Below are positions 31,738 through 43,925 of a stretch of DNA of 64,000 nt, in pieces. The DNA is from Lycium barbarum. Taxonomy: Eukaryota > Streptophyta > Magnoliopsida > Solanales > Solanaceae. The stretch lies in assembly GCF_019175385.1 (NCBI RefSeq), contig NC_083346.1, positions 83,776,543 through 83,840,542 of the forward strand, given 5' to 3'. The stretch's first letter is position 1. Every line of letters starts with the position of its first letter. A program made the position numbers and the translations under genes. A model generated the notes under the pieces. That model was not told the origin of the DNA and did not search any database. It worked only from the letters and a program-made list of their open reading frames with translations.

Positions 31738-31751
31738 GCTCGAGGACGAGC
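31738..31751 (+). other. Pre-PPT hairpin, R4
   Basis: GCTCG, loop AGGA, CGAGC. The loop and closing CG pair equal those of R1, R3, R5 and R8 (CATTCG AGGA CGAATG) but the outer pairs differ on both arms. It lies about 20 bp before the LTR start. Confidence 0.65.
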
Positions 31752-33369
31752 GATAGTTTAATTGGTATCTCATGTAACGACTCGTTTGGTCGTTATAGTC
31801 TTTTTGGTACTTTTGACCTTCCCCGAGCTTGTTTAGCTCACATTTGACCCGATGGAATCGTTGACACTTTTCTCGAGGTCTTTAGGTTTGATTTGGGTGA
31901 CTTTGTGGAAAGTTTGGGCTTAAACCAAAAAAAGTTGACTCAAAGTTGACTTTTGGGTAAACAAACCTTTTTCAGGAATCCATCAATTTCTAGAGGTCCG
32001 GATGGTCTTTTAGAACTTGTGCGTATATTTGGTTCAGTTCCCAATGCACTCAGGTGCATTTTGGAACTTGGGTTGGGAAGTTGATTTTGAGGTATCGGGG
32101 GTTGACTCGGTCAACAAGACCTCCGTTGGGAATTCTGAGGCCACGAGTGCGTTCGTAGCATGTTTTTATGTGTGTATGCCTATATGGTATGTGAGCAGAT
32201 GGCTTCGGGTGATAGTCGGGATTTCAGGTTGAGATTGTGAAACTTGGGGGATTTTGGTGTCTGGTGCCCCACCATAGCAGCACCATTACCGCAATGGCGA
32301 CACTGTAATAGCGGAGGCAATGCCGTAAAAGTAGCCTAGTACATTTAGTAGTTGGCCACTGTAGCGGTCTGAGGGAGCGCTGAAGCGGTCTCGCCGCAAC
32401 GGTCTCGTTGTCGCAGAAGCGGGTATCGGGTAAATAGATTCATTTAACAAGTGTTAAAAGCCCTAAGTTCTTCATTCATTACTATTCCGACTTTAGAGTT
32501 ATTAGGAGCATTTCATGGCGATTCTTAGGGGAAAATCATTGTGGTATGTCCTTCCATCTTTATTGCTATTCCATATTCCCTTAATCGCCTAAGGAATCCA
32601 ATATCATGCTAGTTCATTAAGAGTTTGATGATTAAAAGAGGGTTCAATGGGTTCTTCATTCTAGGCTTTTAAATCTTGATTTATTGATTGGGTTAGCTTC
32701 ATTAAGCATGGATTTGATGATTAGAATCTATTATTGCATGATTCCTTCCTAATTAGTGGATAAATTATGGAATTGGAAGTTAGGGTTTATACCCAAAATT
32801 GGGAGTTTTGCCTAGAATCCGAATTTAAGTAATTTGTTGGTTCTGCTAGCTTGTAATTTGTGACGACCCAAACCGTATGGCGGCGACTGACACTCAAAAC
32901 CCTACTCGACTGAGTGTCATACTATCACTACACTCATAAGTCACAATCTTATGTAAACCTTTAAATTATGAAATGACGCTTCCGTCAGGTAAAACATGAA
33001 AATCCTTTTAATAAAACTCTTTCATCAAGTCAGGGACTTCTCCCTTATCATTAATTCAAAGAAAACCTTTAGTCACAATAAAATCTTTAAAACAATGCAT
33101 ATGAACACGTCGACCTACATAGACACTTTACACAACTGTCGACATCTCGACGCACTATCCACAGGACACTGTCTGTAAACGTCTCTAACATAAACGAGAT
33201 ACCATAACATAAGTTGGGCCAGGGCCCCAACGTACCCGTAATGCATCTGACTCGAGGACATACATAAATACTCTGACTCGGTAACACTCAGAATAGAAAT
33301 GGAGTTCACCAATCCAGCTGATAGCCCAGGAACGTCCTATGGCAAATGTCCTTTACTCAACTGTCTACA

Positions 33370-33431
33370 CTTGTGTGGCATGAAACACAATGCCCCCAGG
33401 CAAAGAGACGTCTGTACGAATAATGTACCGA
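33370..33431 (-). other. Three-hairpin cassette, S3
   Basis: Hairpin 1 TCGGTAC / GTACAGA (one mispair); hairpin 2 diverged; hairpin 3 TTGTGT / ACACAA with loop TTCATGCC. Relative to CTGCGT / ACGCAG in S4, two C-G pairs have become T-A on both arms. Confidence 0.65.
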
Positions 33432-33553
33432 GTATGTAAGGCACAATTGAAACATTATATCTCGGCTCGAATGATAAAAGGGTAACAGACTCAATCTGCA
33501 CCTGTAACCAATACGGATAATCATGTATGTGCATATGAGCTTTTAAAACATCA

Positions 33554-33610
<57 letters not shown>
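33554..33610. repeat. TG then AT dinucleotide runs in S3
   Basis: About 13 TG units followed by about 15 AT units. Low-complexity reading frames through them are not genes. Confidence 0.95.
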
Positions 33611-33612
<2 letters not shown>

Positions 33613-36600
33613 CATACCTTCGCCCTGCTCGCAGCCCCTTCGGGCATAATAGCATAATGGCCCCATCGGGCAGCCCCTTTAAGCATCATAATCATCGTAT
33701 ACAAGCGGGTCAGGTGCTTTGCATATATAATGCCATAGCCCTTCCCTTTCCCCATAAAATCATGTCGTACATGTATATATGTGTGCAAATGCATGATAAT
33801 CATTGTAAACCATCAAAAGAACTCCCTTCGGAGCAAATTTTATGTCAAAACGGGAACTTTCTCCCCTTTTCATTTGTCTCCTTCGAGACTTAAAAATCAA
33901 ATATGAAATGTATATGAATAAAGAGGCCTTATGAATGTCCCCTTCGGGATTTAGACACCATCATGGAAACATATAACTTATGGATGCCCCTTCGGGACTT
34001 AAGAGGTCATGGATATGCTAAATCCTATACCATCTAGGAGTAGAGTCTTTTGAACTCGCTTGCTTACTCTATTCGTTCATAAGATAAGGATCATGCCAAA
34101 AGAATTGAAAGGACAGCCTTAACATACCTAAAAGCTCGCTTCTAGACTTTCCAACCTACCTCTTGTCTTGAAAACTACATATAAAACCATTCATACTATT
34201 GTTAGGCTCATCGTCATACGCTTGTGTTAAGCCTTCAATTTAAATCCTTTTAGAATCTGCCGAAATTCGGGCAGCATCTCCCCTGTTTATATCCCTACCC
34301 CGAAATCACAATACCAACAACCAACAACAACAATAACAACACTAACATCAACAACATCATTATCAATACCAATATACTCCGTTCCATCCCAAAACTTCTT
34401 TTCATAATCAATCCATAACAACAACTTCATAGAACCCTTTATACACTCGTATACGACAATTCCTTAACATCATTATTGTCCCTCATAACAATATTATGCT
34501 CAAAACATATTAATAATTATAACTCAAATAAATTCACAACTCAAAATATCATTAAATGCATATGTGAACTTTTCCTCCAACTTTCTTCTCCTCAAATTTT
34601 AACATAATTACCATATAAACTCATTAATATGAAACTAATATGAAATATTACCTCCAAATTCGAGAACACTTCAATTCCATGGTTTCTCCACCTTAAAAAT
34701 ACTCACCCAAAAATCTTCAAGAAGAGGAGACAAGTACAAACCTCACTTGGAACCCTTAACCACTTTAATCTTCACTTTGATCCTTGGTTTAGGCTTGGAA
34801 ATATGTTGGAATATGTTTGGAGAAGTTTCTAGGACTTCCTAGGACTTCCTAGGACTTGGGGATATGCTAAAAATGAAATAGAAATGACCAAAATTGTCAT
34901 ATAGACTTGTAGGAATCTTCATGTATATTGTGGAAGTTGGAGGAAGGTTCTAGAGGATTTGGAAAGGTTTGGGGAGGTTTTGGATATTGGATGAATGTTG
35001 TGGGAAGTTCTAGAGAGGTGTGGAGATGAAGAATGGTGAAAACGTAAATGATTTAGATGACTTAAGGAGTTTATATAGTAGTCCAATTCGGTTTGGGGCT
35101 AATGGGCCGAAATTGGTGGGCTTTTAAATGATTTCTAGAATTTTCGCGTAGGTTCGCGGGCTTCTGGCAGTCCGTTTTAAAATGCCCATAACTCCCTACT
35201 CCGATATCGTATTGACAAACGGTTTGTTGCGTTGGAAACTAGACTCGACGAACTTCATTTTAGGCTCATGAAACACCTCAAAACTTCTGATATACCAGGA
35301 GATATACCTCTCTGAAGTCGACCCAAAATTGTCCCCCATCTTTTTTCCAAAATTCCAACAAACTTAATTTCCTTAATTCATTTGTCCTCCAATCCTTCCA
35401 TAGCTTATTATATGAACTTAAACGCTCATAACCATAAGATAGGCGCATATAATCTCATATATCCTTGAAGGTAACTCCAGTGTCCTTACTTAAAACAACA
35501 AACACCTAACGAATCTCAACGTACAAAACTACGGGGTGTAACAGCTTAGCCATAGTTCAACATACTTACTTTCAAATTTGGTAAGTGCTTCTCTGAAAGT
35601 ACGGGGTGTGACATAATTGATGGGAATTGATCACCTAGAACATTAATTTCATGTTGAGATTTATAGATTCTCAATTTCATATTTCTAGTTTATAAACCCC
35701 ATTCCATAGGTTGGGAATTTGGATCTTGAATAGAAGTAGGGTTTGAATGATGTTCTTTTTTATTCTAATTTCATGATTCGGATATGTTTAGACTTCCATT
35801 ATCTCGAGGCTCAAAAGAAGGGAAAGACTAAGGTTTGATTATTGGAGACTTTGTTGTTCGGCTCTCCAGGTAGGTTATGGTTTACCTTATGGTGAGACTT
35901 CGACTAGCGAAGCGTTTGTCTAGACGATATTTTCGGAGAATGCACGTAAGCCTTCAGGTATGAAGTTGGGTTGGATATTGTCTTAGGTTGAGCCTTGTCG
36001 TATGATTTGGGGGCTAGCCAGCCCGTTGTGTTGTTGACTTATCTTGATCTATTTACTTGTTGGCTCATTGCCACGTTGAGACATTGGGTATTTGTGACTA
36101 GCGATATATCATGGCTATGACATTGCGGTGCTTTGCTTGATTGATACTGAGATGAGAATGGTGATTCTATTGTGGCTTATTGTGTAGCCTTACTATTGAT
36201 ATTACTTGGGTGCCACGTGTGGTACTGTTTCGGATTGAATTGGTTGTTGATATTACATTGCATCGTATTCATACGCATTTCCATGATACATTGATATATG
36301 CATGGTTATGGTACTGATGACGATAAGTGAGAGAGTGTAGCCTCCGAGGTCTTTGCCGGAGAGCGTAAAATAGAGATGAGTGTACGTTGCTCGAGGTTTC
36401 TAGCCGAGAATGATTGAGTGTCTGATACTTGAGGTCTTTTTCAAGATTGTGAGAGTGGTACATGGACTCCGCGGGTCCCCCATGGGTCATGATCACCGAG
36501 ACGTGGTGTTATTCCGTCCGGGACATGTTGTACAAAGGTGCATATCCATTGCATTCATCATACATACATTATTACAGTGCATTATGCCTTTGATTTTTGG

Positions 36601-36896
36601 TGATATGTTGTGATACTATTGTGATATACTGGTTCGGATTGATTATACAGATACTTGACACAGTTGGGCTTAAGTGCTATAATATAGGTGATTATTATTG
36701 TGAGATGATTGGGATGTACGGGTTCGGATTGATTATATTGAGACTTGGCACAGTTGGGTTTAGATGCTATAACATAGGTGATGACTTGTACTGTGGATAC
36801 GGATTCGTGTTGACCTATATTTGTTGGTTTATGTGTTTATCTTGCTTTGTTGTCGTTATATACGTTAGCTAGTCTTAGTCGGCTTATGATACCTCC

Positions 36897-36950
36897 CAGT
36901 ACTCGTTGTTTGTACTGACCTGCACTTGCTGCATTCTTTTATGAATGCAG
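36897..36950 (+). other. Hairpin cassette variant, R4 LTR
   Basis: Hairpin 1 is CAGTAC / GTACTG with a 9-nt loop. The last hairpin is a perfect 8-bp CTGCATTC / GAATGCAG around TTTTAT, entirely different in sequence from CTGCG / CGCAG elsewhere but at the same place and again ending in CAG. The middle hairpin is not clear. Confidence 0.6.
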
Positions 36951-37746
36951 AGTACCAGGTGGGAACGACTTCTACTCCTCGTGGCTGATATTCAAGGATT
37001 GCTGATTCGAGTTTTCAGGGTGAGCATAAGGATGTTCGCTGCCCAAAGACTCTTCCTTCTACTATATCTTAATTTCCCATTCTCAGACATGATTTTGAAA
37101 ATATTGGTGTATTATTATTATTCAAACTTGTAGTATTTTTTTTAGATGCTCTTGTATGATCAGACAAGTTACTGGGGTGTATTTCTTTTACTTCCGCATT
37201 TTCTTATATTATTATCGTGAGACTTACGTTATTCTATATTCTTCCTCTTTATTTATGTATTTTTGATTGTTGGGACAATAATTTGCTTACCGAGGTGACA
37301 AAGGTAGGTTCCCTCACGACTTAGTGAAAATGGGTCATTGTCGCACCCTAGCCTTATTAGGGTGTGATGGGCACCCGACCCCATATTCGGAGCCGAGCGA
37401 ACCCTCGGACTCTGATTACATACATTCATACTCGTTTCATATTTTCAAATCAAATCACATGAAACATATAGTAAGACTTTCAGGAACTTTCTTTCTATTG
37501 TTCACAAATCAAACAAAATCTATAATCACACGGACTTTATAACATAATACAAAACGACACATCGGCTGATGGAGCCGCTTACTAAACCGACGCACCATAC
37601 CCACGACTCTGTCTGCAAAGTCTCTAACACAAATCAGAAATCACAACTTATATACGCTCTGACTCGGCGACACTCCGAAGGAAAGAAGAGCTCGCCAATC
37701 CCGCTGACACACCTCCTAGCAAAGTCTTCTGCTCATCTGGGTGTAA

Positions 37747-37804
37747 CTGCGTGGCATGAAACGCAGCCCCCGAAGAAAGGGGGTCAGTACGGAATATGTA
37801 CTGA
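37747..37804 (-). other. Three-hairpin cassette, S4
   Basis: TCAGTAC / GTACTGA; CCCCC / GGGGG with loop TTTCTTC; CTGCGT / ACGCAG with loop TTCATGCC. 58 nt, all three hairpins perfect. Confidence 0.76.
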
Positions 37805-38039
37805 GTATGTAAAGCATGGAATAAAATGAACAGAATCACAAGCGAAACCAATAATACAAAATATTAGTACAGTAGTATGTGCGATATGCAAATTAATAAA
37901 AACAACTTACTGGAAACACAGACCATGCATGCCAAGAACGGTATCCGGTCCCTTGCGGGACCCGGGGAAACGTGACGCCGCCCTGCCTTCAGCGCCACTC
38001 ACATCTAACTCCAGAAGTTTTACTCCGTAATCTCCGTCA

Positions 38040-38315
38040 CACATCATAACATATACATGGTACCCCGGGAACCGGACATATACCACGAGAACCCGGGGAC
38101 CGGTCACATCATAATCCATACAGACGGTAACCGGGGACGGACATATACCACAGTACCCCGGAACCGGACACATCATACTCCATATACACGGTAACCGGGG
38201 ACAGACATATACCACAGTACCCCGGAACCGGACACATCATACTCCATATACATGGTAACCGGGGACGGACATATACCACAGTACACCGGAACCGGACACA
38301 TCATACTCCAGAATT
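38040..38315 (-). repeat. 64-bp tandem array in S4
   Basis: Units share CATACTCCATATACANGGTA, ACCGGGGACNGACATATACC and CCCCGGAACCGGACACAT. The unit in the best-conserved part is 64 bp. Self-complementary CCGG-rich segments recur in each unit. Confidence 0.8.
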
Positions 38316-38508
38316 ATATATATGGAACCCGGCCCCCAAGTAAGGGACTCGGCGAACCATACGCACGATACATACCGGCCCGGGACTCGGCGAAGGAAAT
38401 CATAACATATGCACGAGCAGAGTAGTGACAAACTAAATGCACATAAACCAAGACTCGATGGAATGATCGAACGTGCTATCAGGATATTCGTAGCAGATTT
38501 CCCTTAAC

Positions 38509-38700
38509 AGAATACTTATGTCAGAATACTTATATCAGAATACTTATGTCAGAATACTTATATCAAAATACTTATGTCCGAATACTTGTATCAGAATACT
38601 TATGTCAGAATACTTATATCAGAATTGGGAATACTCATATCAGATTACTTGTATCGGAATACTTACATCAGAATACTCAAATCAGAATACTCATACCCGA
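38509..38700 (+). repeat. 14-bp tandem array in S4
   Basis: About a dozen copies of AGAATACTTATRTC, becoming irregular to the right. Reading frames through it are translated repeats only. Confidence 0.85.
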
Positions 38701-39114
38701 ATTATTAGAAACTTATATCAGAGAGGGCATACGAATCATAACAAACTCGGAACTAAAGAGTAGAGTTACCTCAAAGTACATATCATAACTTACTTGGCTC
38801 TAAGACATGCCAAAAGAAAGAAAGGGTAAGCCTTACATACCTGTGCCACGACCAACTAGTTATGCTTATCTGTCCAAACTTGCTAATCTACATACAAAAG
38901 AATTCACACAATCATTAACTCCATTGTTATTCACTTGTCTCAACTTCTCAAATAAATTCACTTATATTCTGTCGAAATTTCGGCAGCATCTCCCCTGTAA
39001 ATATACCATCCCCGAGAATACGACTCGACCCAAACCAACAACAACAAACCCGAGAATTCAACTCGGCCAAACCAACAACAATACTAGCAATTGTTCTAGC
39101 AACACTTCAATATT

Positions 39115-39157
39115 CAATTCAATTCTATTCAATTCAATTCAATTCAATTCAATTCAC
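39115..39157 (+). repeat. Pentanucleotide repeat (ATTCA)
   Basis: About eight near-perfect copies of ATTCA within the A/C-rich part of S4. Confidence 0.9.
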
Positions 39158-40014
39158 ATAACTTTCAAAACGATTCAATCAACATACTACTCCATCCAAC
39201 ACCTTCCAAATTTAACAAAACCAATGAAAACCCATTTCCTTCTTCCAAATTTAATCACAACAACCCAACTTACAATCTTCCAAACAAATGTCTCACTTCC
39301 AATTTCATGAATTACATTTGCAACCTACACATTAGCAACATTATTCCTACAAATACAAGAATCATACTAACGTCACACTAACTCCTTCCATGATCCACAA
39401 ACAATCACAACTTCATTTCTAACTATTAAATCCCCATTTAACATCATGGAATTCATAACACAACAATTAAAATACTTAATAAAATTAATTCATCCTTTCT
39501 CCACAAATGAAACTATATTCGGCCAACACAACTACATGCATATTTTCATGAATTCTTCATCCATGTCTATACATTACAACAACAACCAATATACTACATA
39601 AAATTTGCTCACCATCCCATCACCATACAATATATATACACGGCCATACACTACATTCATACGGCCACACACACAACTTCCATGTTTTCATGAATTTCAT
39701 TCATTTCTTCATACTACAACACGCACAACCATTCATAACATATGAAAAGAAGACTAAATCTTACCTTTTTCCTTCAACTTCCTTCTTGGCTAGAATTGTA
39801 AATGGCAAGAATATGTGTTTTTCTTGCTCCAATGAACACTTCACTTTGCTAAGGACCCTTCACTTGGTTGTTTGGCTAGAAAAGAATAATTTTTGATGAA
39901 AATTTTTTCCAAGGTTCTTGTGGAATAGGGCATGGCCGAATGGCCCTTCAACTTTCTTTCTTCTCTTTTGTTTTGTTTTTCTTTCTCCAAATTGCTTGAA
40001 CTAAAATGAAGAAT

Positions 40015-40015
<1 letters not shown>

Positions 40016-40084
<69 letters not shown>
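40016..40084. repeat. TC, CA and TA dinucleotide runs in S4
   Basis: Consecutive (TC), (CA) and (TA) runs of about 16, 36 and 17 bases. Confidence 0.95.
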
Positions 40085-40506
40085 CTTCTAATCATGTGAG
40101 GGGCACATGCCCTCTCTCTAGAAATCTCTAGGAAAAGATGACTTATTTTGTCATCATTTTTTTTTCATTCTTTTCTTCCTCTTTTCTTCTTTTTCTGTCA
40201 CATGGCCAATATGGCCCCTTTTGGAACTTTCATGAACCTTGTGTGAAATTCCCGTTTTGCCCCTCGACTTTCCTCAATATTACCATTTTGCCCCTAGCCT
40301 TTCACATTATTTCCACGAACCATTTTGCGAATTCCTTTTTTTACCCTTAACCTTTCTCAATATTTCCATACTACCAATGTTCGTAAATAATATTTATAAC
40401 CAACTTGTATATTAAAATACATTTGGAAGATGGTCATTCCCTTAACTTACCACGACCACCATGAAATATCCGAACGCACAAAACACGGGATATAACAGTC
40501 GTGACA

Positions 40507-41229
40507 GTTTTCCTCGTCAACAGCTACACATTATATGCGAGTCCCTTATGGGAGTCTAACCAGGGTAAGCCGTAACCTACCTCAATGCCAAAAAGGAGCC
40601 ATGAACTATCCATCTTGAGCTTCTCCCCTTTTTTGAACGCAGCTAAATGAGCAAGGTCTAATAAAATAAGTATTCCATGTTAAGAACGAATATCAGGACA
40701 TCCATAATGTCACACTTCTAAGTAGAAACCCCGAACGCCACTCCACAAGTGACCCCGAGCCCACAAGGGAAAAATCAAAACATTTAGGTTAAATCCACCG
40801 TACCTAAGGTTCAATAAATCCACATTCTAAGTCTCACACATTTCTAACCCCAAATGAGCTTTAATTCCTCTAATCTACTAAAACTCCCAAATTCCAAGGA
40901 AACCATAAATTAACCCACTTGAAAAAAATCCGTTTTAGAAATAGAATTTGGAGTTGGAAAATAAATACCCAAGTTAAACAATACGCTACCCTTCCAAAAC
41001 AAGGCATGATTTTAGTTAAGAAAACCATTTTCCAACCTAGGGTTTTACAAGTCATAAAAATCTCCCAATATCCCAAACCCAAGCATGAATTAAACTAATG
41101 GAAGATAAAGGACTTAAATGGTGTAAATGAAATAGGGCTAGAACTTACCCTCTCAAAGGAACCATGGAACCCTTTGAAATTTCTCCAAAACAAGCTCTAG
41201 AATATTTGGTGGGCGAAAATGAGGTTTGG
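40507..41229 (-). repeat. LTR fragment of unidentified minus-strand element
   Basis: No coding sequence. On the minus strand it contains a donor-like GAGGTAGGTTACGGCTTACCC (about 40565-40585), which matches the conserved LTR motif of R4, and a further GAGAGGGTAAG near 41150. It appears to be the upstream part of an LTR into which R4 inserted. Its right edge runs directly into R5 without LTR end or polypurine tract, so the junction is a rearrangement. Confidence 0.5.
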
Positions 41230-41249
41230 AACATTCGTCCTCGAATGTT
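41230..41249 (-). other. Pre-PPT hairpin, R5
   Basis: AACATTCG, AGGA (as TCCT on the plus strand), CGAATGTT; identical to R1 and R3. R5 is truncated immediately to its left. Confidence 0.75.
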
Positions 41250-41415
41250 AAACACTCGGGAATTCTAAAAAAAATTTGCCAAAGTTTTCCCTGTAATTTG
41301 GCACTATCATCCTGTCACAACAACCCATAATAATATTGCCTCACAGGGCCACAACACAATAGAACTATAAATTGGCCACACACGACCAAACGCATGAAAA
41401 ATAAGTACACATACC

Positions 41416-42627
41416 TCATAATGTTAGTGTTTCATCTTGAATCTCTCCTGGGGGTTGGAATAAGTGCGGATATGTGGATTTCATTTTCTCTTCTGCTTCC
41501 CATGTCATCTCTTCTCGGTAGTTGTTTCGCCACAAAACTTTGACTGAAGCTACTTCCTTATTTCGAAGTCTTCGTACTTGCCTGTCTAATATGGAAATGG
41601 GCTCTTCTTTATATGCTAGCTTTTCTGTCACTTGAACGTCATCTATTGGAACAATCCTCGTGGGATCTCCAACACACTTGCGGAGCATCGAAACATGAAA
41701 AACTGGGTGGACTGATTCAAGCTTTGAAGGCAAGTCCAATTCGTAGGCTACATGACCCATCTTGCGAATAATTCTATAGGGTCCAATGTATCGAGGACTT
41801 AATTTCCCTTTCTTGCCAAATCTCATCACCCGTTTCATTGGCGACACTTTCAAAAATACCCAGTCGTCAATTTGAAATTCCAAGTCTCGCCGGCGGTTGT
41901 CCACATAAGATTTTTGGCGACTTTGGGATGTCAACAATAGATCTCGGATCACTTTGAATTTTTCCACCGCTTGCTGAATCAATTCAGGGCCTATTAGCTG
42001 TACTTCTCCTATTTCAAACCATCCAATCGGGGACCTGCACTTCCTTCCATATAAAGCTTCATACAGAGCCATTTGGATACTGGAATGATAACTATTGTTG
42101 TATGCAAATTAGATTAGAGGCAAATGATCATCCCAACTACCACAAAAATCTAGTATACATGCCCGTAGCATATCTTCCAAAGTCTGAATAGTACGTTCGG
42201 CTAGCCCATCCGTCTGCGGATGAAATGCCGTGCTAAGCTTCACTTGAGTACCTAGACCTTCTTGAAAAGACTTCCAGAACTTGGCTTTAAATTGGACTCC
42301 TCTATCTGTGATAATGGATAGTGGAATACCATGGAGTCGCACAATTTCCTTGAGATACAACCTTGCATAATCTTCAGCCGAGTATGTGGTTTTGTCTGGA
42401 AGAAAATGAGCTGCTTTTGTGAGTCTGTCCACGATCACCCATATGGAATCATACTTGCCTCGAGAACCAGGTAACCCCACAATAAAATCCATGTTGATCA
42501 CTTCCCATTTCCAAGTAGGGATTTCCATTGCTTGCAATAATCCCCCTGGCTTTTGATGTTCGATTTTCACTTGTTGGCAATTTGGACACTGTGCTACAGA
42601 TTCTGCCATGTCTCTTTTCATGCCAGA
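41416..42627 (-). pseudogene. R5 integrase core, C-terminus and chromodomain
   Basis: Begins in the zinc region with MKRDMAESVAQCPNCQQVK, just inside S5, then core residues in NMDFIVGLPGS, IITDRGVQF and TDGLAERTIQ. A stop separates the part ending DDHLPLI (42109) from [14 protein letters not shown] (42072). The C-terminus has GKLSPRYIGPYRI and the chromodomain-like EMTWEAEEKM near 41500, ending at 41416. The chromodomain is thought to guide chromovirus integration into heterochromatin. Confidence 0.88.
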
Positions 42628-43031
42628 TGTCACACCCTAATCCACCTAGGGTGGGATGGGCACCCGACCCTTATTTAGAGCCGAGCGAACCCTCTGACTT
42701 TTTAAATACAAACATAATCCTTTAGACTTTTTAAATCAAATAAAGATGAAATACATGGTAAAATTTTCAGAAATATTCTTTTTCGTTACTTTCAAATCAA
42801 ACAAAATCTGTGATCATATAGAACTTATATCATAACACAAATGACACATCGGCTGATGGAGTCGCTTACTGAACTGACAACCAATACCCACAACTCTGTC
42901 TGCAAAGTCTCTAATTTCGAACAAAACGTCATACCACATATACTCTGACTCGGCAGCACTCCAGGAACAAGTGGAGTCTACCAACTCCACTGGAACATCT
43001 TCTATACTAGCTCCAACTCATCTGGGTGTAC

Positions 43032-43090
43032 CTGCGCGGCATGAAACGCAGCCCCCGAAGAAGAGGGGGTCAGTACAGAATATGTACTGA
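43032..43090 (-). other. Three-hairpin cassette, S5
   Basis: Hairpin 1 TCTGTAC-like right side with GTACTGA (one change), CCCCC / GGGGG, and CTGCG / CGCAG; 404 nt from the LTR end. Confidence 0.7.
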
Positions 43091-43384
43091 GTATGTAAGG
43101 CATAAAATACAGAAAACCGAACCACAATCGAAACAGACAGTACAAACAATAAGTACGTTATCCAGAATACCAAAACGCTTATTTTTCATACACAAATCAT
43201 GTATGCCGATGTCATATATCAGAAAAGGTGCAGATCCCAAATACCAGAATGTTTGGCTTCCAGACACAGATCATATATGCCGAAGTCCGATGTCAGAAGG
43301 AGTACAGAAGGCACAGAATTTCCAGAAGGCTTACTTTCCAAACACAGATCATGCATGTCAGAATCAGATATCGTATATACCTAT

Positions 43385-43925
43385 GACAGATCCCGGCCTT
43401 TTAGTGAGGGACGCGGTGAACAGAATCATATAACAGATCACAGCCCTTTAATGAGGGACGCGGTGGATAGAGTCATATGCCAGATCATATATCATACATG
43501 CGTGTAACAGAACCCGGCCCTCTAGGGGACGCGGTGGACAGAGTCATCATATGCCAAAATCATGTATCATATATGTATGTAACGTGTCCCGGCCCTCCAG
43601 TGAGGGACTCGGTGGATAGAATCATGCATGCAACATTATGTATCATATATATACATATAACGTGTCCCGGCCCTCTAGTGCGGGCCTCGGTGAATAGAGC
43701 TATCATATGTCATCCTGGCCGCCATCCCCGTATCATCACATCATCATATACATATTCATATAACGTGTCCCGACCCGCCTATGAGGGACTCGGTGAACAA
43801 TGCAGTGGAGTACGCACGAGAACATGTCCTGGCCCGGGATTCAGTGAAAGATGCAGAGAAATGCGCACGATAACGTGTCCTGGCCTGGGACTCAGTGAAA
43901 GATACATTGAGGCGTGCACGAGCAG
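43385..43925 (-). repeat. Irregular tandem array in S5
   Basis: About eight units contain CCCGGCCCTCTAGTGAGGGACTCGGTG or variants, spaced 60-90 bp. In each the CCCT/AGGG or CCC/GGG arms can pair. Corresponding arrays are at 61015-61440 in R9 and 15240-15400 in R2. Confidence 0.75.

Larger units (their letters stand above)
32859..35613 (-). mobile_element. S3: solo LTR
   Basis: Flanked by perfect TAATT duplications (32854-32858 and 35614-35618), with ends TGTGACGACC and GGTGTGACA on the plus strand. About 2755 bp. The minus-strand 5' end is duplicated: a second LTR-like end, GGGGTGTAACA, lies 70 bp further in at 35543. It has the donor-like TAG|GTATGTTAAGG near 34120 and a cassette at 33370-33431. 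Confidence 0.88.
37339..40497 (-). mobile_element. S4: solo LTR (S4/S5/R9 family)
   Basis: About 3159 bp with ends TGTCGCACCC and GGATATAACA on the plus strand, flanked by GTCAT and GTCGT (one change). It lies nine bases before the end of the R4 LTR. It shares both ends and the GGGTGCCCATCAC-type end region with S5 and with the R9 LTR. It contains several tandem and simple repeats, listed separately. Confidence 0.88.
29396..40506 (+). mobile_element. R4: degraded gypsy element, right part
   Basis: The part of R4 to the right of the R2 insertion: RT from its catalytic motif onward, RNase H, integrase, chromodomain remnant, then a 3' LTR (31773-40506) interrupted by S3 and S4. The missing left part should lie beyond the left end of R2. 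Its LTR ends GGGTCGTGACA at 40506, followed by GTTTT as probable TSD. Numerous stops mark it as older than R1. Confidence 0.85.
31773..40506 (+). repeat. R4 3' LTR, split by S3 and S4
   Basis: Starts TGTAACGACTCG at 31773 and ends GTCGTGACA at 40506. The pieces are 31773-32858, 35614-37338 and 40498-40506 together with TSDs. A GC-rich stretch of alternating CACTGTAGCGG-like words lies at 32255-32420. Donor-like CAG|GTAGGTTATGG is near 35869 and a hairpin cassette variant at 36897-36950. The net length is about 2.8 kb. Confidence 0.82.

Noticed and set aside
38518..39310. Long overlapping frames with Tyr/Gln-rich and Asn/Thr-rich repeats
   Set aside because: They lie in S4 over a 14-bp repeat and A/C-rich simple sequence; no protein motif.
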